A stretch of DNA of 47,309 nt from Phycisphaerae bacterium (GTDB taxonomy: Bacteria; Planctomycetota; Phycisphaerae; Phycisphaerales; SM1A02): contig VGXL01000006.1 of the NCBI GenBank assembly GCA_016873315.1, positions 1 through 47,309 on the forward strand, in the 5' to 3' direction. A program made the position numbers and the translations under genes. The notes under the pieces were generated by a model that did no database searches, was not told where the DNA came from, and saw nothing but the letters and a program-made list of their open reading frames with translations. Every line of letters begins with the position of its first letter. Within the stretch, counting starts at the first letter, position 1. Of the stretch, positions 24,947 through 33,018 are shown piece after piece.

Positions 24947-25579
24947 TCAGTAGCGACGCATGACGCCGATGACGATGCCCTGAACTTGGCACTCGTCGAC
25001 GATGATCGGCTCGAACTCGGGATTGGCTGGTTGAAGCCGGATGCGCCCATCGCGCTCGCGAAAGAAGGTCTTGAGCGTGGTCTCACCGTTGGGCAGGAGC
25101 GCCACGACGCGATCGCCATTGCGTGCCGTTGAACGGCGCTCGACGATGACATAGTCGCCATCAAGAATGCTCTCGTCCTTCATGCTCATGCCTTCAACCT
25201 GGAGCGCGAACATTTCGTTGTGCCGACCGCGGGCTGGACCGAAGACCTGGCCAAGGCTCAGGGTTTCGTCCTGTTCAAACTTCTCGACCGGGTGACCGGC
25301 CGCAATGCGGCCGAGCAGGGGCAGCGTCAGTGCATCGGTGCTTGGCGCCACGCGACCGATGGGTGCGTCGTCATCGACCGTCAGCGCCAAAGAGCGCGCC
25401 TTGTTCGGATTGCGTGAGAGCACGCCCTTCTCCACAAGCGCCTGAACATGCTCGAACACCGTGACTTTGCTGACGCCGAGTTCGTCGGCCAGTTCCTGCA
25501 TCGTGGGGGAATAGCCCCGGTCGTTCCGCCATTGTCGGACTAGGTCGTAGATGCGCAGTTGCTTGGGAGTGAGGTTCAT
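24947..25579 (-). CDS. lexA: SOS repressor LexA
   Basis: Represses DNA-damage genes and self-cleaves when bound to RecA filaments. The 210-residue product has an N-terminal winged helix (1-70) with YSPTMQELADELGVSKVTVFEHV as recognition region (shown in part). The cleavage site is Ala94-Gly95 in RIAAGHPVEKF. The Ser/Lys dyad is Ser132 in EGMSMKDESI and Lys170 in GETTLK. AGGA eight bases before ATG 25579 supports the start. The frame is open upstream to 25765 but without family resemblance. A separate ORF overlaps the first 209 bases from upstream, and a GAAC-N4-GTTC operator lies before that ORF, so autoregulation is likely from there. Confidence 0.96.
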   Translation of the reverse strand: MNLTPKQLRIYDLVRQWRNDRGYSPTMQELADELGVSKVTVFEHVQALVEKGVLSRNPNKARSLALTVDDDAPIGRVAPSTDALTLPLLGRIAAGHPVEKFEQDETLSLGQVFGPARGRHNEMFALQVEGMSMKDESILDGDYVIVERRSTARNGDRVVALLPNGETTLKTFFRERDGRIRLQPANPEFEPIIVDECQVQGIVIGVMRRY

Positions 25580-26033
25580 GGTGGGATCCTGAGGCGTGCG
25601 TTCGAGTGGACACGGGAACTGGAATCGGTTGAAGCGGAAGTTCGATGCGCGTGAGACCCAGGAGGTCGTCAAGCCAATCGATGGGCTGGAGCGCCACACG
25701 CAGTGCGCCGCGCCAGCCGGTGAGCGGGCCGGGCCTGACCTCGGTGCGGTCATTCGCGGGCGCACCGAAGATCGCGTTGATCACTGCTGAGCCACGGCGA
25801 AGGCCAAGGCCCGCGCCCGTACACGGCTCATCGAGCATGGTCGGCGGATCGACCGGCTCGGCGACCGGCGTGAGCGCTGCCCGGCGGTGGCTGATGACGG
25901 CCAAGCCATCATCCTGTTCGACCACATAGCGCGTGAAGTCGCCGCCAGGCCCCAACTGCACCAAGGGTGCTGCGGCGCGGGTGCGCATGGCGTGGACTTC
26001 GTCGGGAGTGAGGATGGTCATGGAGGTATGCAT
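25371..26033 (-). CDS. unknown ORF behind the SOS box, overlapping the lexA start
   Basis: A 220-residue frame with no recognised family. The first 150 residues, before the lexA start, look coding: MTILTPDEVHAMRTRAAAPL, then a hydrophilic domain with DFTRYVVEQDDGLAVISHRR and WRGALRVALQPIDWLDDLLG. The last 70 residues are read from lexA DNA in another frame and are His/Arg/Gly-rich, so the true end is doubtful; a frameshift near 25600 or a programmed overlap are both possible. AAAGGA (plus 26042-26047) is well placed for ATG 26033, and a perfect SOS operator starts 23 bp upstream. It would be the first gene of a lexA operon. An N-terminal-only product of about 150 residues cannot be obtained without a frameshift. 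Confidence 0.5.
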   Translation of the reverse strand: MHTSMTILTPDEVHAMRTRAAAPLVQLGPGGDFTRYVVEQDDGLAVISHRRAALTPVAEPVDPPTMLDEPCTGAGLGLRRGSAVINAIFGAPANDRTEVRPGPLTGWRGALRVALQPIDWLDDLLGLTRIELPLQPIPVPVSTRTHASGSHHEPHSQATAHLRPSPTMAERPGLFPHDAGTGRRTRRQQSHGVRACSGACGEGRALTQSEQGALFGADGR

Positions 26034-26055
26034 CGGACAGGTCCTTTCCGGGACC

Positions 26056-26069
26056 CGAACTTTTGTTCG
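26056..26069. promoter_or_regulatory. LexA operator (SOS box), GAAC-N4-GTTC type
   Basis: CGAACTTTTGTTCG is a perfect palindrome around a TTTT centre; the arms extend one more base (CCGAAC / GTTCGG, 26055-26070). It matches the core GAAC-N4-GTTC of the Bacillus and actinobacterial LexA box. It lies 23 bp before the ORF that precedes lexA and 63 bp before the divergent aminotransferase gene. Confidence 0.8.
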
Positions 26070-26131
26070 GTCTATGGTAGGGAACGATCAGGGTGACAGG
26101 GTGTGACCCGGCATGCGATAGGTTTCCCAGA

Positions 26132-27316
26132 ATGTCCCACCCGACCATCCACCCCCCCGAGCCGCTACCCGGCACCGACCAGGGGTGGCTCCTTGACCCG
26201 TCCGTCGTCTTCCTGAACCACGGATCCTTCGGCAGCCTGCCCGTGGCCGTCGCAGAGGCCGCTGAGCGGCACCGGCGCTTCATCGAGGCCCAACCGATCG
26301 CCCGGCTGGGTCGGGGCGCGGCGGACCTGCTCCGGGCCCCGAAGGAGGCGCTTGGGCGGATGATCGGCGCGCCGCCGGAGCGGATCGGGCTGGTTGAGAA
26401 CGCCACGGCAGGCATCGCTTCCGTGCTCCGCAACATCGCCTGGCAACCGGGTGACGAGGTCGTGACGACTGGTCATGTGTACGGCGCGGTCCGACAGGCT
26501 CTGTTCCGCGAGCGGGACCTTCACGGGATCACGCTCCGCGAGGTGCCCGTCCCGTTGCCGATCCGTTCGAGCGACGACATCGTGGCGCGCGTCGCGGCCG
26601 CACTGACCACGCGCACGCGACTGGTCCTTGTCGATCACATCACCAGTCCGACGGCGCTCGTTCTGCCGGTGAAGCTGATCGTGAAGGCATGCCATGAGCA
26701 CGGCATCGCCGTGATGATCGACGGTGCGCATGCCCCGGGCATGGTGCCCTTCAACCTCGATGAGCTCGGCGCCGATTGGTACACCGGGAATCTGCACAAG
26801 TGGGTGTACGCGCCCAAGGGCTGCGCGTTCCTGTACGCGTCCTCGAAGCGTGCGGGCGAGACCCACCCCGCCTCGATCAGTCATCACTATGGCGCTGGCA
26901 TGGATCAGGAATTCGGATGGCAGGGGACTCGTGATGTGGGAGCATGGATGGCGATCACCGATGCCATCGCCTGGGTAGACGCCTTCGGTGCGCGCGCCGT
27001 GATCGAGCACAATCGACAACTTGCTGCATGGGCTCATCAACGCATGGTGGACTCGGGGTGCTTCGAGCCGATCTCGCCGATGGATGGTTCGATGCGAGGC
27101 TCCATGGCCGCGTGCAGGTTGGATGCGCGATGGCGCACTCGATTTGAATCAGTCGAAGCCCTTCAGGCAGCCCTCCTGTCGGAAGGCTCCGTTGAAGTGC
27201 CATGCATGGAGTTGCACGGCGATTGGCTGCTGCGAGTCAGCGCTGCGCCACACAATCGACCGTGGCAGTACGAGCGGCTGATCGACACGATGCGCGCACT
27301 CGATCGGCGCGCGTGA
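26132..27316 (+). CDS. PLP-dependent class V aminotransferase, isopenicillin-N-epimerase-like
   Basis: A fold-type I PLP enzyme of 394 residues. It begins with FLNHGSFGSLPVAV, typical of the CefD / isopenicillin-N-epimerase-like branch, continues with GLVENATAGI (cofactor phosphate), VMIDGAHAPGMVPF (Asp to the pyridine N) and GNLHKWVYAPKG, where Lys forms the Schiff base. Exact substrate unknown; members include epimerases, cysteine desulfurase-like and kynureninase-like enzymes. ATG 26132 gives the expected short lead into the first strand; an in-frame start at 26093 is less likely. Its promoter region faces the SOS operator, so damage control is possible but untested. It converges with the next gene. 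Confidence 0.88.
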   Translation: MSHPTIHPPEPLPGTDQGWLLDPSVVFLNHGSFGSLPVAVAEAAERHRRFIEAQPIARLGRGAADLLRAPKEALGRMIGAPPERIGLVENATAGIASVLRNIAWQPGDEVVTTGHVYGAVRQALFRERDLHGITLREVPVPLPIRSSDDIVARVAAALTTRTRLVLVDHITSPTALVLPVKLIVKACHEHGIAVMIDGAHAPGMVPFNLDELGADWYTGNLHKWVYAPKGCAFLYASSKRAGETHPASISHHYGAGMDQEFGWQGTRDVGAWMAITDAIAWVDAFGARAVIEHNRQLAAWAHQRMVDSGCFEPISPMDGSMRGSMAACRLDARWRTRFESVEALQAALLSEGSVEVPCMELHGDWLLRVSAAPHNRPWQYERLIDTMRALDRRA

Positions 27317-27346
27317 TCCCTGATCGCTCCGTCTTCGTGTGATCGC

Positions 27347-28315
27347 TCACTTGGGGTCGCGGCTCGGCTCCGGATCGGCAGCGCGTGCAGCGAGGATCGG
27401 GCGGTATGTGTCGTTGTACCACGCCACCCACGCATTCAGATCCCAGCCAAGGTGCGCGGTGCTCTGTCCCGAGTCAAGCGTGGCGAGCGCCATGAGCGAC
27501 TGATGCACACCTGGGCGATAGGTCGTGGCCACGGCTGCAGCGTCATCGATCGCCAGGACGACGCCTTCGTAGATCTGTCCGATCACCGGTTGGAACCCGG
27601 CCGACGAGTTCCCCGTGATCGGGATGAGATTCGCCACATAGCTTCGCTGCGTTCCGATGGCGATCCACGCCAAATCAGCTTGGTCCTGCACAGGGTCCTG
27701 AGCGAACTGCGCCGCGATGAGCAGTGGAATCGCCTTGATCGCGTTGATCTGGCCGGCGAGCAGTCCGGCCTGATTCACGACCATGTGGTTGGGGCTTCGC
27801 AGGGCGCCTTCAAGGACCGCCAATGCATCATTCGATGGAGGCTGCTCGATCCGTTGCGCAGCTTCGTTTCGCACCGCCGCATCACGATCGTGGATCGCGA
27901 TCCAGGTGAGCCCGGCCTGGCCTGATGGGCCGAGCGACGCGAGATGTTCGAGCACCTGCATCGTGATGGATCCTTCAGCTCCACGGCTGGCGTGGTAGAT
28001 CGCCCACTGCCCCTCAGGTGTCGTGAAGGTTCGCAGCATGCGAAGGCCGTCCTCACGCAGCTCCGGCTTGCGTGACGAGAGACGCTGAATCGCCTTGCGA
28101 GCCTCGGCATCGCTGACGCCCGGGGGAATCGGAACATCCTGCTCCGTGACCTTGGATTGGTGCAGCGTGCTGAAGAGGCTTGGACCGGTGCCGGGCACAC
28201 ACGCGGGGATCGGCTTGTTCTGCTCGAGCCGCGGAGGGACGACCACGCCAGCGGGCGTCGCCGCCGGTGGCGGGACCGTCATCAAGCCGATCACAAGCGC
28301 CAGCGTGGTGAGCAT
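27347..28315 (-). CDS. exported helical-repeat (HEAT-like) protein
   Basis: A 322-residue hypothetical. The N-terminus (MLTTLALVIGLMTVPPPAATPAG) is a signal peptide with Ala-x-Pro/Ala-Gly region near residue 20. The middle (about 70-215) has paired amphipathic helices with HEAT-like features: VSDAEARKAIQRLSSRKPEL, HDRDAAVRNEAAQRIEQP and GALRSPNHMVVNQAGLLAG. The C-terminus ends WNA-like WDLNAWVAWYNDTYRPIL, a motif reminiscent of other planctomycete envelope proteins. Start is ATG 28315 with AGGG upstream; the gene is divergent from the haemoglobin gene with only 26 bp between. Role unknown; probably a protein-binding scaffold outside the cytoplasm. Confidence 0.75.
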   Translation of the reverse strand: MLTTLALVIGLMTVPPPAATPAGVVVPPRLEQNKPIPACVPGTGPSLFSTLHQSKVTEQDVPIPPGVSDAEARKAIQRLSSRKPELREDGLRMLRTFTTPEGQWAIYHASRGAEGSITMQVLEHLASLGPSGQAGLTWIAIHDRDAAVRNEAAQRIEQPPSNDALAVLEGALRSPNHMVVNQAGLLAGQINAIKAIPLLIAAQFAQDPVQDQADLAWIAIGTQRSYVANLIPITGNSSAGFQPVIGQIYEGVVLAIDDAAAVATTYRPGVHQSLMALATLDSGQSTAHLGWDLNAWVAWYNDTYRPILAARAADPEPSRDPK

Positions 28316-28341
28316 GCTGACACCCTACCATCGCCGCCGCC

Positions 28342-28740
28342 ATGAGCGATGCATCGAATGCAGGAACCGGACCAGAGAGCCTTCATGCCCGCCTCGGATC
28401 AGAACCGTTCTGGGCGATCGCCCGAGCCTTCTACGCGCGCATCGAAGCGCATCCGCGCTTGCGTCCCATGTTCCCGCAGGAACTCGATGAGGCGATCCGC
28501 AATCAGGCGGAGTTCCTGATCCAGTACTTCGGCGGCCCGACTGCGTACAACGCGCGCAAGGGGCACCCACGGTTGCGCATGCGACACATGCCGTTCCGCA
28601 TCGGACTGCAGGAACGCAATGACTGGGTCGAGGTCATGCGCGCAGCACTTGAGGACGCAGCGATCCCGCAAGCCGAACGCCCCGCCATGATGGCGTACTT
28701 CGAGCGCGCCGCGACCGTCCTGATGAACTCAGACACCTGA
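28342..28740 (+). CDS. group II truncated haemoglobin (GlbO type)
   Basis: A 132-residue 2-on-2 globin that binds haem and O2 or NO. The family signature is clear: QYFGGPTAYNARKGHPRLRM followed by RHMPFRIG. His82 is the proximal F8 ligand, Trp95 (NDWVEVM) the G8 tryptophan typical of group II, and Phe30-Tyr31 form the B9-B10 pair lining the distal pocket. ATG 28342 follows the divergent start of the HEAT-like gene. The likely role is protection against oxidative or nitrosative stress or O2 handling; no redox partner lies next to it. Confidence 0.95.
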   Translation: MSDASNAGTGPESLHARLGSEPFWAIARAFYARIEAHPRLRPMFPQELDEAIRNQAEFLIQYFGGPTAYNARKGHPRLRMRHMPFRIGLQERNDWVEVMRAALEDAAIPQAERPAMMAYFERAATVLMNSDT

Positions 28741-28811
28741 GAGTCTGGTGGGCAGCGCGCGACGGCGTGCGCCGTGGCGGCTCCAAGTGAACGACGACGA
28801 CGATCGCTCGC

Positions 28812-29651
28812 TCAGTCCGTGGTCCCGAGCAGGATGCCCTTGCGCCCCCACGATTCAAGGGCCGCCTTGGCGCGTTCACGCGAGTCGTAGATGCCAACCT
28901 GAACGCGGTACATGGTCTTGCCGCGGACCTTGACTGAGACAACCTCGGGCACCGGCAATCCTCGAGCGTCCGTTTCCTTCTCGAGTTCGGCCGCAAGGAC
29001 ATCCGCCTTCTTCTTCGACTCGAAGGCGCCTGCCTGGAGTGTCCACTTGTCGGTCGATGGTCTGGCCAGCGACGCATGGTCCTTGCTCGTGGGGTCGGGC
29101 TTGCTCGCACTTGGGGAAGCGTCAGGCTTGTTGGTTCCGGCCGCTTTCTGCGCGCTTGATCGTGGCCCGACGCTGGACGCCTGCGCACCGGCCGTGGCAG
29201 GCTTTGGCTTCGGAGGCACTGCATCGGCGAGACGCTGTGCCTCGGCCCGAGCGCGCGCCTGTTCACTTCCCGAGAGCATCATGCTCGCGCGGTGCATGGA
29301 CTGAGCTGCCGTCTCGATGCGACCACTTCGCTCTTGAATCGTTGCCATCGAGGCGAGCGCCGTTCCCGCGCACTCACGATCAGGACCCGTCGACGCCTTC
29401 AGCAACCACGACTCAGCATCCGGGCGCTGCAGGTCCATTGCTGACATTCCGGCCACGAGCTGGCCGCGTTGCGCTGTGACGCCGTCGCTCGACGCAGCCG
29501 CCTGCACGGCAAGGTCGAACGCATCGTCCGTATCACCGTCCTCGTAGTACTCGCGCGCGCGGTTGAGCGGCGTGCCAACTTGCTTTGTCGTTTCGCAACC
29601 CAACGCCACCAACAGAAGCATGAACGCAGCAATGTTGAGGCACCTTGGCAT
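28812..29651 (-). CDS. lipoprotein with C-terminal SPOR domain
   Basis: A 279-residue envelope protein. The signal peptide ends in a lipobox-like VALGC (Cys19); Ala and Leu at -3 and -2 are off-consensus. Residues about 25-130 form TPR-like helices (YYEDGDTDDAFDLAVQAA). A low-complexity Ala/Ser/Pro/Lys linker follows, then a SPOR domain (about 200-279) with WTLQAGAFESKKKADVLAAEL and YRVQVGIYDSRERAKAAL. SPOR domains bind glycan strands stripped of stem peptides, usually at division sites, so this may mark septal or remodelled wall. The start is ATG 29651; longer in-frame starts would run into the divergent acyl-CoA synthetase gene. Confidence 0.88.
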   Translation of the reverse strand: MPRCLNIAAFMLLLVALGCETTKQVGTPLNRAREYYEDGDTDDAFDLAVQAAASSDGVTAQRGQLVAGMSAMDLQRPDAESWLLKASTGPDRECAGTALASMATIQERSGRIETAAQSMHRASMMLSGSEQARARAEAQRLADAVPPKPKPATAGAQASSVGPRSSAQKAAGTNKPDASPSASKPDPTSKDHASLARPSTDKWTLQAGAFESKKKADVLAAELEKETDARGLPVPEVVSVKVRGKTMYRVQVGIYDSRERAKAALESWGRKGILLGTTD

Positions 29652-29675
29652 GCGGCGTACTGTACACCTCACATC

Positions 29676-31157
29676 ATGCAGCTCGGGAACGCCATCCTTC
29701 GCCAACTCGCGCTCCGTCCGTTCCGCACCGTCGTCGTGGATGATCAACGCCGTTGGCCGGCATGGCAAGTGTGGTGGACAGCGTGCCATGTCGCTGCGGC
29801 GATCGAACGCACGACCTCAGCCGATCGCGTGGGCATCATGTTGCCGACCTCGGGGCTGTTCCCGGCCGCCGCGCTTGGAACCTGGATGGCGGGCCGCACC
29901 TGCGTGCCGCTGAACTACCTCTTTACGCCGCAGGACATGGAGCATGTGTGCCGTGATGCGTCGGTCGACTGCTGCATCACCGTGGACCCGATGCTCGAGT
30001 TCACGAAGGGGCTTCCGTCAGGCGTGCGTGCGTTGCGGATGGAAGAGCTGCCCGTCAAGCGAGTGCCGCGACCACGCTGCTGCATGCCAAGCCGCCAGGA
30101 TCGCCTTGCGTTGCTGCTCTACACCAGCGGAACGAGCGGCCGACCCAAAGGCGTGATGCTCACCGAAGACAATCTGTGGGCCAATGTGCGACAGGTTCGA
30201 GACTCGGCGAAGTTCAACAGCAACGATGTCGTGCTGGGTGTGCTGCCGCAGTTTCACAGCTTCGGCTTCACGGTGCTGACCATGATGCCGCTCTCGATCG
30301 GCGCCAAGACGGTCTACACCGCGCGATTCATGCCCAAGCGGATCGTCGATCTGGCGTCCGCTCATCGGCCGACCGTGCTCGTGGCGATCCCGAGCATGTA
30401 CAACGCCCTGCGCGCCGTGAAGGATGCGCCGAAGGATGCGTTCTCGTCACTCCGGCTCGCCGTGAGCGGTGGCGAGCCGCTGCCCCAGGCCGTGAGCGAC
30501 GGCTTTCACGACGCGTTCGGCGTGCGCATCTCCGAGGGCTATGGGCTGACCGAGACCAGCCCAGTCGTGAGCTGGTGCCTGCCGCATGAGTATCGATGGA
30601 AGAGCGTCGGTCGGCCGCTTCAGGATGTGCAGTTCTTGATCGCCGATGCGGATGGGCAACCCGTTCCGCATGGGCACGACGGCGAGATCAGGATCAAGGG
30701 CCCCAATGTGATGCGGGGGTACTTCAATCTGCCCAACGAATCAGCCGCTGCCTTCGATGCCGACGGCTGGTTCCGGACCGGCGACCAAGGTCGGCTCGAC
30801 GGCGATGGCCATCTCTCGATCACTGGCCGCATCAAGGAAATGCTCATCATCGCGGGCGAAAATGTCTTCCCGCGCGAGATCGAGGAGGTCCTGAACCACG
30901 AGCCGTCGATCAAGGTCAGCGCCGTGATCGGAATGACGGATGGGTCACGCGGCGAAGTTCCGCTAGCGTTCGTCGAGCTGCACGATGGCGCAGCCTTCAA
31001 CGAGCAGGCGGTCCGATCGTGGTGTCGCGAGCGGTTGCCGGGCTACAAGGTTCCTCGCGAGTTCCGTGTCCTGTCCGCCATGCCGCGCAATCCAACGGGC
31101 AAGGTCATGCGGCGCGCGCTCTCTGCCACAACGCCTGGCATCAACACCCCAGCGTGA
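29676..31157 (+). CDS. AMP-dependent acyl-CoA/acyl-ACP synthetase
   Basis: An ANL-superfamily ligase of 493 residues that activates a carboxylic acid as acyl-AMP. Core motifs are present in order: A3 LLYTSGTSGRPKGVM, A5 EGYGLTETSPVV, A7 GWFRTGDQG, A8 GRIKEMLIIAGENVFPREIE, and the catalytic Lys in PRNPTGKVMRR. The gene is short relative to long-chain FadD but within range. ATG 29676 is chosen because the upstream open frame is antisense to the SPOR gene. Substrate is probably a medium or long fatty acid, judged only by overall similarity. It converges with a Cys-rich gene after 49 bp. Confidence 0.92.
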   Translation: MQLGNAILRQLALRPFRTVVVDDQRRWPAWQVWWTACHVAAAIERTTSADRVGIMLPTSGLFPAAALGTWMAGRTCVPLNYLFTPQDMEHVCRDASVDCCITVDPMLEFTKGLPSGVRALRMEELPVKRVPRPRCCMPSRQDRLALLLYTSGTSGRPKGVMLTEDNLWANVRQVRDSAKFNSNDVVLGVLPQFHSFGFTVLTMMPLSIGAKTVYTARFMPKRIVDLASAHRPTVLVAIPSMYNALRAVKDAPKDAFSSLRLAVSGGEPLPQAVSDGFHDAFGVRISEGYGLTETSPVVSWCLPHEYRWKSVGRPLQDVQFLIADADGQPVPHGHDGEIRIKGPNVMRGYFNLPNESAAAFDADGWFRTGDQGRLDGDGHLSITGRIKEMLIIAGENVFPREIEEVLNHEPSIKVSAVIGMTDGSRGEVPLAFVELHDGAAFNEQAVRSWCRERLPGYKVPREFRVLSAMPRNPTGKVMRRALSATTPGINTPA

Positions 31158-31206
31158 ACGCCATCAAGATCAATGCGCGACGATTCGCCAGATCAGCAGG
31201 GTCGCA

Positions 31207-33009
31207 TCACTGGCAGGGGCCCCACCCACTCAGGAGCGCGCCAAGGTCTGCGCCGTCGGTGATGCCGTCGCCGTTCACATCGCCGCCAGCCATGTTGCCC
31301 CAGCTGCTCAGGAGCAGCCCAAGATCCGCACCATCGACCGTGCCGCTCCCGTTCAGGTCGGCGGGGCATGATCCAGGGCAGGGCGGTGCGCCCGGCACGG
31401 TCAGAAGCACCTGAGCCTGACCCAGATGTCCCTGTCGGCCCACGACTCTGAGCAAGACGACTTCGCCACACGCCACATCGATCGAGAGCTCGGCATTGCT
31501 CTGCGGTGGACACAGCCCCGTGTCATTGCAACCCGCAGCCTGCAGCGCGCCGCACCCGCCGCGGTACGCGACCAGCAGCGTGTCGAACAGGGTGGACTCC
31601 GAACAAGTTGACACGAGCACCGTGGCGGCGCGGTCAAGTGGTCCGATCGAGCACCAGACATCATTGCCGGCGACCGTGCCCGTGCCCACGCATCCCGGCG
31701 GGAATGGCAGACCGCTGATCGTGGCCGGCCCTGTCTGCACGAGCAGGGGCGTGCCTGGCACCAGAGCGAGCGCGCCAGCACAGTCGTCATTCGGCGGCGG
31801 CGCGATGTTGCAGGCCTGGACTGCCTCGGTCACGCAGGAGGCATCCCAATCTGCCTCGCAGCAGTATGGATCGACCGCGCAGGTCGCAGCGCAGCATTCC
31901 GCGTCCGAACAACCCGGTGTCGGATGCGGCGAAAGGCAAGGTCCGTCCGAAGAGCACGGTGCGACACAGACCTGATCGATCTCGACCCGAAGCGAGTAGG
32001 GACGGCCAGGGCACGGATAGGAACTAGGTGCTTGCTGCTGGGGAAATGCACCCGATGTGCAGATGACCCACCATGAACCGGCGGGAATGCACGCCTGGCT
32101 CACCGCTTCGATGCAACTGGAGACCTGGGCGTGAATGGGTGCCTGAGCGATGGCGCAGGATCCAGCGGGAACGAGTGCCGCAAAGGTCCCAGCGTTGCAG
32201 GTGAAACCGAGCGTGACGCGTGCAAGTCCGTCGCCGTCGGGATCTGGCACGGTGAGCGACCACACATCCACATCGACCCGTTGAAGACCCCCAAGCGCGT
32301 CGTAGGTCAGCCAGCCGCATCCCTTGCCGCCCGTCAGTGCCTGCGGTTGCGAACCCGCCACCGGCGCGATGCACACATCGTTCGCGTAGAGACCGCACTG
32401 CTCGTTCTCCGTCACGGAGCCAGCCGGACAAGCTGGTTCGCACTGTGCAGTGCACGCCGCTGCCGCATAGGCCACGCACAGCGAGTCCCATGCCTGGGTG
32501 CAGCAGGTCGGATCTTTCGCGCAGACGGCGTTGCAGCAGTCAGCGTTGTCGCAGGCTGGCGTGCCGTGTGGCACATCGCATCCACCGGAGGTCGGATCGC
32601 CGCAGGTTCCCGGGTTCGTGGCGTCGCAGAATGCGCTCGCGTAGACCGCGCAGGTTGAATCCCAACGCACCGTGCAGCAGTATGCATCGAATTGGCACAC
32701 GGTGCTGCAGCACACGGCGTTGTCGCACTTCGAGGTCGTGTGAGCCAGAAAGCAACTGCCGAGTCCCGATGCCCCGCAGATCGAACAGAAGGTGTTCGCC
32801 AACTGAGCGCAGTCAGCATCCCAGGCCACGGTGCAGCAGGTCGAGTCGATCGCGCAGGTGCTGGCGCAGCAGGATGGATCGTTGCATCCGGGCGTGGTGT
32901 GCGGCGCAAGGCAGTCGCCGCTGGCGGGGCAACTCTGCGCAAGCACCGTGCGCGGTGCGAGGCACACAGCCGCAGCGAGAAGCATCATCAGCAGATCTGC
33001 ACGCGGCAT
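31207..33009 (-). CDS. secreted Cys-rich repeat protein with dockerin-like C-terminus (600 aa)
   Basis: An exported protein. The signal peptide ends at about residue 24 (TVLA-QS). Four copies of a 43-residue module follow, at about 33-75, 86-128, 144-186 and 354-396. The module consensus is C-x3-H-x-T-x2-C-x-[DN]-x2-CC-x2-[TV]-C-x2-D-x2-CC-x3-WD-x2-C-x3-A-x3-C. Each is likely stabilised by several disulfides. A beta-rich, Cys-containing domain follows the fourth module. The C-terminus has two dockerin-like EF-hand repeats, DLNGSGTVDGADLGLLLSSW and DVNGDGITDGADLGALLSGW. No catalytic motif seen. It begins 9 bp after the gene upstream, so both are one transcript. Attachment or surface structure is the most that can be inferred. 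Confidence 0.85.
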   Translation of the reverse strand: MPRADLLMMLLAAAVCLAPRTVLAQSCPASGDCLAPHTTPGCNDPSCCASTCAIDSTCCTVAWDADCAQLANTFCSICGASGLGSCFLAHTTSKCDNAVCCSTVCQFDAYCCTVRWDSTCAVYASAFCDATNPGTCGDPTSGGCDVPHGTPACDNADCCNAVCAKDPTCCTQAWDSLCVAYAAAACTAQCEPACPAGSVTENEQCGLYANDVCIAPVAGSQPQALTGGKGCGWLTYDALGGLQRVDVDVWSLTVPDPDGDGLARVTLGFTCNAGTFAALVPAGSCAIAQAPIHAQVSSCIEAVSQACIPAGSWWVICTSGAFPQQQAPSSYPCPGRPYSLRVEIDQVCVAPCSSDGPCLSPHPTPGCSDAECCAATCAVDPYCCEADWDASCVTEAVQACNIAPPPNDDCAGALALVPGTPLLVQTGPATISGLPFPPGCVGTGTVAGNDVWCSIGPLDRAATVLVSTCSESTLFDTLLVAYRGGCGALQAAGCNDTGLCPPQSNAELSIDVACGEVVLLRVVGRQGHLGQAQVLLTVPGAPPCPGSCPADLNGSGTVDGADLGLLLSSWGNMAGGDVNGDGITDGADLGALLSGWGPCQ

Positions 33010-33018
33010 GGGAATGGC

